DNA of 64,000 nucleotides from Jaapia argillacea MUCL 33604. Its lineage: Eukaryota > Basidiomycota > Agaricomycetes > Jaapiales > Jaapiaceae. Position numbers and translations under genes: made by a program. A model generated the notes under the pieces. The model did no database searches. It was not told the origin of the DNA and saw only the letters and a list, made by a program, of their open reading frames with translations. Of the stretch, positions 23,679 to 35,078 are shown piece by piece; position 1 is the first letter of the stretch; each line of letters starts with the position of its first letter. The stretch lies in contig KL197713.1 of assembly GCA_000697665.1 (NCBI GenBank), positions 491,605 to 555,604 on the forward strand, written 5' to 3'.

Positions 23679-24221
23679 TTAGAATCCGTGGACCTTGATA
23701 GTGGCTTTCGGGATTCCCTCCTCCGTGAGGAAGTTGGAGATCTTCAGACGCTGGTCGCCCTGGAGCTGGATGACTTGCCCCATCTCCTCATCTTCAACAA
23801 GAGTGCCATTGCAGGCAAATTCCTGGAAAAAGATCGATTGCATCAACACCTACCTCTGTGGATGGATGAAAACCCGACGCACCTTCTTGAAGGCTTTCAG
23901 GAGCTTCTTCTGATCATATTCTATAAGACATGGCGCCTCAGTCACGAGTAGTTACTGTGTAGATCAGAAATATCACCTTTAGGCAGCCCTTGCAAGGTCG
24001 TCAAAGTCTTTCTACCGTTTCTCTGCTGGATACGGATGTGTATGTAGTTCTGCTGAGAACCGACGTCGTTGGTGTTCCCAAGTACGTCTCCCTCGTCGGC
24101 AAAAGGGTCTAAAATTGAACAGGGGAATTCGTGAGTCAGGACGGCGTCTATCCGATAAGGCGTTTCGACAAAAAGCGTCGGGCTGAAGCGTACCGAAAGT
24201 GTTAAGATTCTGTACACTCAT
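23679..24221 (-). CDS. SUI1: Translation initiation factor eIF1
   Basis: Small 40S-bound factor that guards start-codon choice. Exons 24194-24221, 23977-24108, 23883-23920 and 23679-23822 give 113 residues. MSVQNLNTFDPFADEGD matches fungal eIF1 N-termini, followed by YIHIRIQQRNGRKTLTTLQGL, the SUI1 fold, and the C-terminal QLQGDQRLKISNFL...IKVHGF. Gene length is normal for the family. The first exon is 28 bases and the third 38 bases. Confidence 0.97.
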
Positions 24222-24530
24222 GCAATAACTGATAAAATACAGAAGATGGAAGGACTGAGTGGTGAGTCTGGTGGTAGGAGTGCGGACGGGTGAAGGTGTG
24301 GTGCTGATGAGAACGGGACCGAGGGTCTTATATACTCTGGACCAATATTACATATGGTCCCATACAAGGCAAGTGCGGCACTGCTTTGAACTTTCGCCAA
24401 AACCCCCCAGCTTCGCGTTCTTTTTGCTGTGGGCGCACACCCGTCTGACTTGGACATCGGCGTTGTACGGACTTGTAATAAACTAAGCGGTGCATCATAC
24501 AACCATCATAAATTTTCCAGTCAAAACAAG

Positions 24531-25169
24531 ATGGTTAACCAAGTTCCCGAAAAGAGAAGAAAGCGACCTCCGACATTTCAGCACTTGCCCGCCAACAGAG
24601 GTATGGTTCCCTCCTGACTCGTGTCAGATCTCGTTCTTAATCCAAATACAGCACAAGCCCTGAAAAAAGCATGGATTCAGAAGCAAAAGATCAAGAGTAA
24701 ATGGAACGCTGAGAAGAGGAAGGAAGGACTCGTCGGTCCCAACCGAAAGCAAAGCCGTGGCGAGGACGACGTTTCCGAAGGGGGAGAAGCCGGCGAGGCC
24801 GGGGATGAAGATGAGGACGAGGAGAGCGTCGAGGAACATGAAAAGCCAGAGGAGAAGGAGAAAGATACTCAAAGCACACGGCATAAGGGTGCACCTCCCA
24901 CTCCGACCCCAGCCCCCTTCAATCGAAGATCCCGTAAACGAGATGTCAATCCAGCTTCACCGGCCGATTCCCAGAAGCCTTCACTCCGAGAGTTAACCAA
25001 ACAAGCGTATTCGACATCCTCACTGCACACATACAAATCCGACCCTTTGAACCGACGTGGATCAGAACGTGGTCGAGGGAGGGGAGGACGAGGGAGAGGA
25101 CGAGGTCAACCAGATATGCGTCTCAGGATGAATGTCATGTTGGAAAAGATCAAGAGAGATCTTGCTTGA
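24531..25169 (+). CDS. Basic/acidic low-complexity protein, possibly FYV7-like rRNA-processing factor
   Basis: Two exons (24531-24600, 24652-25169) give 195 residues. The N-terminus MVNQVPEKRRKRPPTFQHLP leads to AQALKKAWIQKQKIKSKW, then an acidic run GDEDEDEESVEEHE, a Pro-rich part, an RGG-like run GRGRGGRGRGRGQ and the end MRLRMNVMLEKIKRDLA. Lys-rich helices and the last helix resemble small nucleolar rRNA-processing factors of the FYV7 type, but the match is weak. A nucleolar RNA-associated role would fit the RGG and Lys-rich parts. About 310 bases separate its start from that of eIF1. Confidence 0.7.
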
Positions 25170-25279
25170 CTCGTGCCACCGGTGGATTGCGTGAGTTGCA
25201 GAAATTCCAATGCGGAAGTCAGAGCTCTATTCTGATCGAAGCAAAAACAGTACAACACCCCAGTCAAGAAGCATTTCAC

Positions 25280-26447
25280 TCATCCTTTATTCTCTTTATC
25301 CGTGTCATCTAGCTCCATATCATCGCTACCCTGTCCTGCATCTCCAGCGTCAGTTGACCTGACGGATCTTTCTCCCAAACTCCCGATCAGCGGTCGGGAA
25401 CCGTCCTGTAAATCAGTCACGGCACTCAATGCCGTGGGGTGGTCGCTCATGTGTCCTGGACTGGGATCGTCCAACTCGTCGACTAAACCTAAGGCCTTCT
25501 GGTCTGTGTCATGAGGACCCAGCATCGCAGGGGTATCTTTTGGGGTCTGCCCTGGCTCGCCTGCTGCTGCCAGAGCCAGGGGAGAAGGGGGAGGACTGCG
25601 TGACTTTGATCTACGCGCATCTTCATGTAGGAAAGGAATCGGAGAGAACATCGGTGTGGCAGGGGCACTGCGTGTGGGCAGAGGCGTCGATAGAGGGATG
25701 GAAGGAGGTCCCGGTGCGAGTTGATTTCCAGCAACTTGAGGAAATGCATCCCAAGTGGAAGTGACCAAAAGAGATTTCTCGACCGCGCGGAGATACTTGC
25801 CGACCGATTTATAGTGTTGTTGCGGATGTAGACATAATTCACATACACGTTGTATCGTGAAGGGAGGATTGCTAGGGTGGGGATTAGGGTAATCCTCGAC
25901 GAGGGTGGAGGATCTCACCTTTCAAAATCATGTAATTGGGCGAAAATCGATGTCTTGAACTCTTCCGCTTCTGCGGATGTTAAGGAAGCCTTTGGAGCCT
26001 CGTTGGGATTTGATTCGTCCCTGAGACGAGGAGTGAATGGGGGAAGTCTCAGCCCTCCAGCGGGAGGGGGAGATTCTCGAATGGGGGTCTCATTCTTCGG
26101 TTGCTCTTGCTCCACCAGAAACTGGGCGATATTCTATGCCAAGTCGATCAGAGACTTTGAGTGGGGGATAGCTGCGGGGAGAGGTACCTTTTCGATCTTG
26201 TACTTAATTATGTCCCGTAGCCTCGTCCATTCTGAACTGGGGTTGTCTTGGCTCAAACTTCACGAGAAAAACGAGGTAAACACGCACTCCACTACGTCCG
26301 TTGAGGCTATTTGCTCGAGCAACGTGTCATAGTCTGCCAACTCAACGTGGTCATTTGGTAAACGGAATGTAAGGGAGTGGTATGACACTCACCTGGCAGC
26401 CATTCAAAATCTGAGGCGATGGCATATGAAGTGTCAGTGGCGTTCAT
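25280..26447 (-). CDS. PSY4: PP4 phosphatase regulatory subunit 2 (PPP4R2/PSY4 family)
   Basis: Targets PP4 catalytic subunit, with PP4R3, to gamma-H2AX and other DNA-damage substrates. Exons 26393-26447, 26282-26333, 26188-26236, 25919-26133 and 25280-25871 give 320 residues. Family features are DFEWLPDYDTLLEQIAS near the start, EWTRLRDIIKYKIEKNIAQFL and FTIQRVCELCLHPQQHYKSVGKYLRAVEKSLLV. The C-terminal 150 residues are Ser/Pro-rich and acidic. The second splice junction (acceptor at 26237/26238) was chosen on phase and gives a 45-base intron, so a few residues there are uncertain. Confidence 0.88.
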
Positions 26448-26858
26448 ATCGATGGGGCGGTTGAGAGTGTCTGTCGGCTGCTGCGGTCACTGGTGCGGTG
26501 TTCAGCCTCAAGGCCCCAACTGCGAGGGTGCAATGAACGCTAATGAACGACCCTATCACGTCGGGGAGTGTTCGAATTTGATTATCCATTTGTAGCTCAT
26601 TCTCTCACACGACAGCTCCTCTCTTCCGTGACATTTATGAATCGATCCGTCGCACCTTCCTGACATCGTGATGGGTAATTGGAATCCATATAAAGTCTGT
26701 TCTCCTCCCGTCCGATCTTGCTCTTCTCCCCCCTTGTTCGACATTCACCCTGGGATGTCCAGCGTGGTTTGATAGCATATTCTTCTCTCCCTATTGACGA
26801 CACCGGCGCCGATACGTCGCGAACACCTTCTCAAGAATCTCCATCAGCAGGTCACTCG
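26448..26858. other. Shared promoter region, PSY4 and lipid phosphatase gene
   Basis: About 410 bases between start codons pointing apart. No clear element was recognised. Confidence 0.4.
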
Positions 26859-28450
26859 ATGCCTTTCTTCTCTGCAGCGAACCGTGGCGAAAGGGCAGCA
26901 ATGGATGCTAAGAGGCGGGCGAAGCTCATCCGATCCTACGCTCCTGACTGGCATGTCCTCCCTGCTTCGTATGGCGCTGCGTTGGTAGCTCACCTCTTGC
27001 TCTTAGGCTCCTAACTATCGCTCTTGCGTATGTATTCACGTTCATAACATCCCTCCTGCGTTTGACAATTCCATCGCTGTAGGGCCGTTTTCTTTGGCAT
27101 TGACGGAGTTCAAGGATACAGAAGAGAATTTTCCCTCTCAGACACCTCGTGGGTTTTTTTTGGAACCTCCAAGAATAAACTGTGGCTAACAGGCGCCATT
27201 ATTAGTTTACGACACCCGTAAGTTGTGCTCACAATCCGGGATTCACCCAAGTAACCATTCTTGTAGGTATGCTGTCCACGAACGCATTCCCGTAAGTTCA
27301 GGCCGTTCAATTTCTCCTCTTTAGCGGCTGATCCATTGGTGGCAGAATGTGGCTCTATACATGATAGCAGGGGTGTCCCCATTCTTATTACAGATTGTGG
27401 TTAATCTTATCACCATCCGTTCATGGTGGGACTTCCACAACGCCACTCTTGGCCGTGAGTATATCTTTATCTCTCCACCTCTTGCCATTGCGCCAACCGC
27501 TGATTTCCCTCAGTGATTCTCTCACTTTCGATCACTGGGGCCTTCACGCAGTTCACTAAGCTCACTGTTGGTCGCCCCAGACCCGGTACGATAATATCTT
27601 ATGCTTGAAGCTCAAGTGACTTCTGACAGGAGATACAGATCTCATCGATCGCTGCCAGCCTCCTCCTGGATCCCAAGATCCGGTTTTCGGCCTCTCGAAC
27701 TCGTCGATATGCACACAGACCGACGCCTATATGATGAAAGATGGATTCCGGAGCTTCCCTAGTGGTCACTCTAGCTGTAAGGCCCTTCCGACAGCTTCAA
27801 CCTGTCCGCAGGATGCCCTGACATTCTTGGTTTCTAGTGTCGTTCGCCGGCCTTGGTTTCTTAGCCTTCTACCTTGCAGGGAAAATGCACTTGTTCGATA
27901 AGCGAGGACACGCTGTAAGTGGAATAAATATGGTTGATCTTGCCAACTGACCTCGAAACGCAGGGAAAAGCTTGGCTCTCAGTTGCACCGCTCGCTGCTG
28001 CGAGCATGGTAGCCATTTCTAGGTCAATGGATTATCGTCGTAAGTTTCTCTCCCTCCAGGCGCTGGCCTATGGCTTGATCTTACGTCATCGTAGATCATT
28101 GGCACGATATCCTTGTTGGCTCCATCCTTGGTCTCACAATGGCATACTTCTGCTACCGCCAATATTACCCCTCTTTGGGCGACGAGCTTTCCCATCGTCC
28201 CTACTCCCCTCGCATCAAGCGCGAAGAACCTATCCTCCCCACCCACGGCCGGACAGAATCAGTCTCACTTTCCATGTTGCCTGGAGAGGAAACGTCGGGC
28301 GGAGTGAAGACCAATGACTTTATGGGTGCTTCGGAGGCGAGGTATAGGGACAGTTCGAGTGATCATGACCATGAGGCTGAGGGGACGGTTCCCAGACCTA
28401 ATCCGGGCTCACTGCCGGAGATATGGAAGGAAGGTGAGGACGGGCAGTAA
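26859..28450 (+). CDS. DPP1: Lipid phosphate phosphatase (DPP1/LPP type, PAP2 superfamily)
   Basis: Integral membrane enzyme that removes phosphate from diacylglycerol pyrophosphate or phosphatidic acid. Eleven exons: 26859-26950, 27007-27027, 27083-27148, 27206-27217, 27267-27291, 27346-27454, 27514-27585, 27630-27776, 27838-27914, 27964-28039 and 28095-28450, giving 350 residues. The three phosphatase motifs are KLTVGRPRP, FPSGHSS and SRSMDYRHHWHD. Several hydrophobic segments (LLTIALAAVFF, VALYMIAGVSPFLL, LILSLSITGAF) fit six membrane helices. The tail after the last helix is polar. The first intron fits only with a GC donor, and one exon is 12 bases. Confidence 0.94.
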
Positions 28451-28888
28451 GGACGTGATGGATTCTTGGTTAGGTAGGGTGGAGGGAGGAAGGTGTTCAT
28501 GCGGACTATTTGTTACCATACTCTCATTTGTGCTTCGAATAATACCAGATAAGATGGACTTCGTTTTCCGACAGAGGGCAGCTTGTTCGGTGTCGGTGCT
28601 TCACCATATACCCCATGAGTCTCACCCCGTCACCGGAACGTTCTCCCCACAGAATTCGAAGACTCCTGAGGGCTCGTATGTCTCTATGTATCTGTCTCTG
28701 TAGACCTAACACGCAGTGGGCCCAGCAAACCCGCCACAGCCCCCAAAACGGGCAAGAGATAATCACGAGCATCGGTCACAGCACCATGTCACAGTTTGGT
28801 CACAGCTGTACAGTTCCTTTCCAAGTTATCCCACGCATAGTAATTGCAGTATACAACCTCTCGCCATCGCCGTCGACCGCAACTCACC
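28451..28888. other. Intergenic, 3' region of lipid phosphatase and RPS21 promoter
   Basis: About 440 bases. No coding segment or RNA gene recognised. Confidence 0.45.
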
Positions 28889-29330
28889 ATGGAAAACGAT
28901 CAGGTTTGCCTCCCTGACTATTCTTCAATCTGTGTCCTCTGTCGTGCTGAAATTCTGCTCTAACAGGGTGTTCTCGTCGATCTCTACGTTCCCCGCAAGT
29001 GTGCGGCAACCAGTACGTTTCCATAACCCTCTTCGCCCATGAAATACTCAGTGGATCTTGAACCCTTCAAATAGGCCGACTTATCACCTCCAAGGACCAT
29101 GCGTCCGTACAAATCAGCATCGTTGATGTAGATGCCAACGGCCGGGCATTGACCACGACCACATCTTTCGCCTTGTCGGGGCAGGTGCGAGCGATGGGTG
29201 AGAGTGATGATTCGATCAACCGTTTAGCAACACGGGCGGGATGTAAGTATTTGTTTATGCCTTCTGGTTTGAGTGGTATTGACTGTTTGACATTTCAGTG
29301 CTCCGGAACGTATGGTCATACCAAAAGTAG
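28889..29330 (+). CDS. RPS21: 40S ribosomal protein S21
   Basis: Exons 28889-28903, 28967-29012, 29075-29242 and 29299-29330 give 86 residues, the normal length. The sequence runs MENDQ, GVLVDLYVPRKCAAT, RLITSKDHASVQISIVDVD, then SFALSGQVRAMGESDDSIN and ends LLRNVWSYQK. The first coding exon carries only five codons, a pattern common in fungal ribosomal protein genes, where early introns can affect expression. Confidence 0.97.
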
Positions 29331-29871
29331 AGGATCTACCAGTGTTGGGATGTCTGTTGTCTTTGTATTGCGTCTCTCCTACTACACCCTTGCTTCCCTT
29401 GGGCCTTCGAGCCCTACATCATTCTTCCGTACGGATTTTCTGCGTGAATATTTGTGTCCAAGTATCCTGAGAAGAGATCGCGCCAACTTTTGCCTCTCAT
29501 ACCCCTCGACCCTTTCCCTTCGTTGCATCCTGCTATCGTCCCCCCGCAAAATCCACTTGTGTCTTGCTCAACGATTTCTCTGCCCGTCCTGATGTCTTTT
29601 CGCTTGTCCAAGCCGGGCGGTGTGTGCAATTACACCACGTGATCAATACTCCTTCATGACGCGCAGAATGTCGACCTCAGCTTCGCACCGCAGCGGCTGC
29701 GGTATCGCAAGCCAGAACTTGTCCAGAAAACATAAAAACCAGCTCTCATGGTTGCATGGACTCACTCCTCTTCTTTTGACGGTTCTTTATCCACCATTTC
29801 TGTGAGTTTATCCACCCATTAGCTCTGACTTGCATTGGACTGACATGGCATATCGATTGCAGTCAGACTCG
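29331..29871. other. Intergenic and leader of the TBC-domain gene
   Basis: About 540 bases after RPS21. A donor GTGAGT near 29804 and an acceptor GATTGCAG ending at 29862 suggest a leader intron of the following gene; no upstream coding exon was identified with confidence. Confidence 0.45.
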
Positions 29872-32800
29872 ATGGTTGAGATAAAGCGCGAATCAGACTC
29901 CCTAGAGACTGCAGATACGCAAGAGGAGGGCAAGTTTCGCCTACTCTATAGCAAATCCAAGGTGTATGTGAACCCTACTGCTTATGCCAGAGATAACATC
30001 TCTGGGTTTGTGGCGCTCGTGAAGCGGGCAAGTCGGGCTTCATGTCTTGCTCCTTGATATGAAGCTGATATCAGTAATCAGGAAGCTGCTAATCCGACTT
30101 ACTACCTGGCATGGATTCCCGAGAACTTGTTGCACGAGAAGGGCCCCAGCGAGTGGGAGAAGTTTGTCAAGATCGAGGAACGAGCCGAGGTGGACGAAGA
30201 CATAGATGGTCAGTGTGTCCAGGTCTTTACTTCTCATCTCTAACATTCTCCTAGATGCGGTATTGATCGACTTGCCAACGTCACGGCCCGAGTCGTATGC
30301 ATTCTCTGTGCCACTAACATCCATCTATTCACTCATAGTCAATCCCCCAACATTGTCATCTTGGTGTGAGTATTCATTCGCCAGGTTCGATGGTCTACAA
30401 CTTACTGACCACATCATCTATTCCAGACGGTTCCATTGGAATCAATCTGATCAATGGAACTACCCTCCCGACTCTCCACTTCCACGACGATGAATCACAC
30501 TCGTTCACAGCAGCCCACACTTCTCCATCTCCACGCACCACGTCTGCCTCATATCCACCTTCACCCTCCGACAATCCTATGGCTCCCCGACCCGCAACCT
30601 CCTGGGGAGGCGAAGATCTCCTTGGCCGCCTTCGCTCCTACTCTCATCTCCTTCGCTCAAACTTGCAATCTTCCTTATATCTTCTCGACCCTTCTCGCGC
30701 GGATATCGAATCCCATTCCACTCAGTTATTCGACGACGACGCTGTTGATGTGATCCTTGCTGATTCGTCTTTCCCGAACTCGCATTCCCCTATCCCGGCT
30801 CATCGACGCCCGCGGCCTCTTTCTACTCCTCCTTCAGCCACTGTCCCCAATCCTTATTCCCGAAGGTCATCCATACTTCATAGATCCTTGCAGCAGCCCT
30901 CCCAACGTACACAACCCACCTCTCAAGCTCGTATCGCCCTCCTCCAATCCTTCTCCAATATCACTCGAGCCACTCGACATGCAGCTCAAAACATCCTCTC
31001 CCACCCCCTGGCCAAGCCCATCATACCTCACCTCCCTGACCCTGTGAAGAGTTTCGTGAACGCACCCGGTGAATGGAGTAGCTGGGTGGAGAAGAGTGGC
31101 GTAGGTGAATTCGAAAGTGCTCGAGTCTACCTGGCGAGGTGGGCTCGTATTGTGGCTGAGGAGGGCGAGCGTGCCCGTCGTCGAGAAGGACAAGCCTTGC
31201 CTTCATCCTCATCCGACCTAGCCGAAGAAGCCTCCTCTCTCGGTGTTTTCGAGCTACTCAAGTCCACTTCCAATCTCCCTACGCCAAAATCATCCAGGGA
31301 TCCCTTACATCCTGTCACCGAAGAGATGTGGGAGAGTTGGTTCGAGAAGAATGGGAAACCAAATATTCGTGCTGAGGAGATGAGACGGGAAGTGTTCAGA
31401 AGGGGCATCTCACCCCGAGGTCACTTAAGGAAGAAGATATGGCCGTTTGTGTCGGGAGTGCAAGAGTGGGATGTGACTGGCGACGTGAGGGCAAGGAAGT
31501 GGGAAGAGAAGAGGTAAAGTCCTTTTTTTTCTTGTTCTACTGACGTCGTCTGAATACCGCACCGTTAGGAAACGATACCAGGAGATCAAGAGCGAGTGGT
31601 GCGGAGTCCCAGAAGTCTTCGACCGCGCTGATATCCTAGAGGTTGGATTCCTTCTGCCTGTCTTGCCCAGATACTGATTTCCTCGATGCAGGAACGACAC
31701 CGGATAGACGTCGACTGCCGTCGAACAGACCGTACACAACCTCTCTTTGCCGTCTCAGACTCCCCGTCGGGATCCGACTCTGACCAGGAGAAGGAGCTCC
31801 ACAAACGGTATTCCACAATTTCTCCAAATAACGTCGATATCGGTGCGCAATCTCCAACGAACGAACATATCGAACGACTAGGCGCAATCCTCCTCACGTA
31901 TAACTTTTACGAGAAAGAACTGGGTGCGTGTCCTAACTTCTCCATCGAGTGAGCAGTCGGCGTTCATTCGGAGCTGACTGTGAAGGTTTCGAAGGCTACG
32001 TGCAAGGAATGTCGGATCTTTGTGCGCCAGTATATGTTGTCATGGGTGCCGAGGAAGAATCGACGTTTTGGTGTTTTGTGGAAGTTATGAACCGGATGGT
32101 GAGTTCTCCTGCATAGCTCTATGTGTTGTCTTACTGAGATGGCAATTAGAAACAGAACTTCCTTCGCGATCAGAGCGGGATGAAGAAGCAGTTGTTGACC
32201 TTGCAACAGCTGATTGGTCTCATGGATCCGGAACTATATCGTCACTTAGGTATGTTCCTATCTCCCCCGCGGTAGGTCCTTACTGACCATGCACTCAGAG
32301 AAAACAGATGGTCTCAACTTATTCTTTTGCTTCCGGTATGCTTTTCGTTTCTCTGATGTGTCTCATCTTCTCACGTCGGTTGCAGCTGGGTTCTCATCGC
32401 CTTCAAGCGAGAATTCGCTTTCGACGACGTACTCCGACTATGGGAGGTTCTGTGGACAGACTACTATACGAACGAGTTTGTCCTTTTCGTTGCCCTCGCG
32501 GTGTTGGAGTCACATAGAGACGTGATATTACGGTATCTCGTCGAGGTAAGTGGTCCCTTCAATCATCTTGATCTCCGACCCTAATTTCATTTATTTTCGT
32601 ACATCCAAAGTTTGACGAGATTTTGAAGGTAAGCTACTAGAATTATCTTCTACGAAATCGACGCAGGAGCCCTAAAAACCTTTTTGTACAGTATTGCAAC
32701 GAGCTCAGCATGACGATTGAACTTGATACGACACTGGCTCAAGCAGAAGTCCTCTTCCTCTCTTTTGCCCAACTCGTCGCCGACATCGACCGCCGGAAAG

Positions 32801-32964
32801 CCGAAGCGTCGTCAAGTTCGGGCTCCACTGGCATTCGCCAGCGTCGTGGGGCTCTCAACTCCTCTCCAGAGGGTACTACGGGGGAGGTGGATGCGAAGGT
32901 TGTCAAAACGAACCTGCCAGAGTTGAGTGAGAATTTGAGGGATCTATTGAAAGCTGGCCGATAG
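29872..32964 (+). CDS. GYP7: GYP7/TBC1D15-type Rab GTPase-activating protein
   Basis: Stimulates GTP hydrolysis by Ypt7/Rab7-type proteins in vacuole traffic. Twelve exons: 29872-30027, 30082-30208, 30255-30365, 30427-31513, 31569-31641, 31692-31923, 31995-32098, 32150-32249, 32299-32335, 32386-32545, 32611-32628 and 32692-32964, giving 825 residues. The N-terminal part has FRLLYSKSKVYVNPT and NLINGTTLPTLHFH, as in GYP7 homologues. The TBC domain has the Arg finger in IDVDCRRTDR and the Gln finger in LGYVQGMSDL. A long Ser/Pro-rich loop lies between. The first coding intron fits only with a GCAAGT donor, and one exon is 18 bases. Confidence 0.95.
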
Positions 32965-33647
32965 TGTTTTGCTCTTATTGAGGTGGTAGGTGCTTAGAAA
33001 GGATTTTTTTGTGTTTGTATGATAGACTTTGGTCATCTAGGGGAGATGATGTTGTATTTTATTGTTTATTCAGCATGTATGCGATCTTGGATGCACGCTT
33101 GGAGGTCGTTAACGAAACAACAGACCCGAATGAATACACGTGTAACTGTCAATGATGTGGAATTGATCGTGGAATTGAAAATGATGGTGAGAGAGCTGGA
33201 AACGCGGGCTGACAGATGGTGTCGACGTCGAGCGTCGCCCAACTAGACAGAGTTCGGAGTGAAGCTACAAGGATACAAATCCCTCGATCGCGGGGAGGCG
33301 AGAGGGGTTTGGTGACAGGTGAACGTCCCAAAGTTTGAGTATAACTCTGAGGTGCTCGTGTGGTGTTCCACATGCAGGCCGTTCTTTAGACTGGTCGAGC
33401 GGCGTCCTTCCCGATAGGCATTTGATAAGATAGATCAGATGACAGCGACCCCTGAGAATAGTGTTAGACACTGAGAAGCCAATCACAAGTGGGACGGTAC
33501 ACAGTCTGCGAGTCGAACCGAATGTATGGTGCCCATAAACTGTTGTCGCTCAACAGGTTATGAGCCCCATAGACCCGAACTCGGTCACAATTCGACTGGC
33601 ATCGGGGGAATCGTAAAACAGGGGAAACAAAAAGATCGAGAGGATAA
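32965..33647. other. Intergenic between convergent GYP7 and aprataxin genes
   Basis: About 680 bases between two stop codons; no supported coding segment on either strand. Confidence 0.45.
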
Positions 33648-34601
33648 TCACGAATCATCATCCCTCTCTATCCGTTTCTTGAAGGGCTCCTCTAATTCAG
33701 ACTTGTCCGTTACAGAACCCGAAGGTTCGTTGGTCTTAGCTTGAACGTTGGTGGGGTTCTCATCGGCATTTCGTTTCCTCTTGTTTTGGACGAGTTTAGC
33801 CTTTTCGAGTTTAGTCTTTGCAGATTTGGTTTCATTGTCCCATTCTTCTTGGAGATGGGATTTGAGAGTGGGCATGTTTTTCATTGATTCGTTGCATCGA
33901 TAGCAGCAGAGGTCCTCCTTAAGGAGGGGTTCGTACTCGGATTTCTCGAGTTTGGACATCTGTTTGGAAGGGGTGCGTGGAGAGTAAGGGGTAAAGTATC
34001 GGTAAATAAACAAAAAATGGAGAGTGGGGGACGTACTCGGGTATAGAACGATGGGTCGGTGTCGAACCATGACAGAACGTCGTCAAGATGGAGGAAGAAG
34101 CCAAGCTTGGGATGAAATGAGTTGTAATGTTTCTTGTTCTTCAGCGAAGGGGACACTAGATCGGAGGAGATGACGTGGAGATGGAGGTGTCTGCGAGTCG
34201 CCATTAGCCCTTAGTAGGGTATGAGATGCGCAGATGATGAAGACGAACTCCATGGAAGGAACAGCATGGAATCCAATCCAAATATCCCATTTGTACCCAA
34301 ACCTCTTCACCATCTCCTCCTCGATGCTAGCCTTCAGCACGAGTGCATCCTCTCTGAGGCCAACAATGATGTCCTTGGCTGTGGCCTTGTCTCGGTTAAG
34401 CAGAGCCTTTAGGCTGGCGAGATCAGAGGCGGTGAGGGGTGAGACTATGCGAGGGAGGATGAGAAAGTGAAAGGTGGCCTTGGGGTAGGCATCGAAGATA
34501 GTGAGGGAGGAGGGGGAGTGGGCGAAGAGAATGGATGGGGGCAGAGCCGTCGATGGCGACGGGCTCTGGGCGTACGTGCGGAGGATCGTCAGGTGCGACA
34601 T
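33648..34601 (-). CDS. HNT3: Aprataxin-like DNA deadenylase
   Basis: Removes 5'-AMP left on DNA by failed ligation. Exons 34249-34601, 34037-34190 and 33648-33959 give 272 residues. The HIT domain begins SILFAHSPSSLTIFDAYPKATFHFLILPR and reaches the catalytic HLHLHVIS. The second half has HPKLGFFLHLDDV and a C2HE zinc finger with CCYRC and LKSHLQEEWD, which binds DNA. The tail is Lys/Glu-rich. A TATAAAA sequence and an upstream ATG near 34822-34835 leave a short upstream frame or extra leader exon possible; the chosen start fits the family. Confidence 0.94.
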
Positions 34602-35078
34602 CCGCTCGGGAACAACGCTGCTTGGAGACAGGAGCAGGCCACCGGTAAATGCCGGCGCTATGAACTTTGCAGAACGTCGAAGTGGAGGTACTTACTTTAG
34701 GCTATCAGGCTGGTTATCGTCCCTATATCTCTGCCATAATATTACCTACGGCTCTAGGTCGATATCCTGCACACGGTCCGAAGAATCTCGTCGCAACGGC
34801 AGAAAACTGAAGCAGCCTCCAAAACCCTCCATTTTATAGAGTGACATCACTGCATAGACACGATTAGCCCGCGATCGTCTTTGATATGCACTCGACTCAA
34901 CGATTTGAAATGTTTGAACCCCTTCCTCAAGCCAGGATGTCCCCGAAACATAATCGAAGCCCTCCTCTTCGCTCCACCCAAGCGGAGACTACATAAACTC
35001 GCTATCTCTTCAATCTCCCCTGATCCCCCCTTGCCCCCATCCAGATACCCTACACCATCTGTGGACTTGAACTGAAAT
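34602..35078. other. Shared upstream region, aprataxin and oxidoreductase genes
   Basis: About 480 bases between start codons pointing apart. It holds a short open frame upstream of aprataxin (ATG near 34822 on the minus strand) followed by a possible donor; significance unknown. Confidence 0.4.

Noticed and set aside
33019-33246. 75-codon plus-strand frame after GYP7
   Set aside because: No splice signals, no conserved segment and it lies directly after the GYP7 stop; most likely 3' UTR.
34602-34840. Extra coding exon upstream of aprataxin (ATG near 34822)
   Set aside because: It ends in a stop or a weak donor and does not join in frame to the aprataxin start; the family start fits at 34601.
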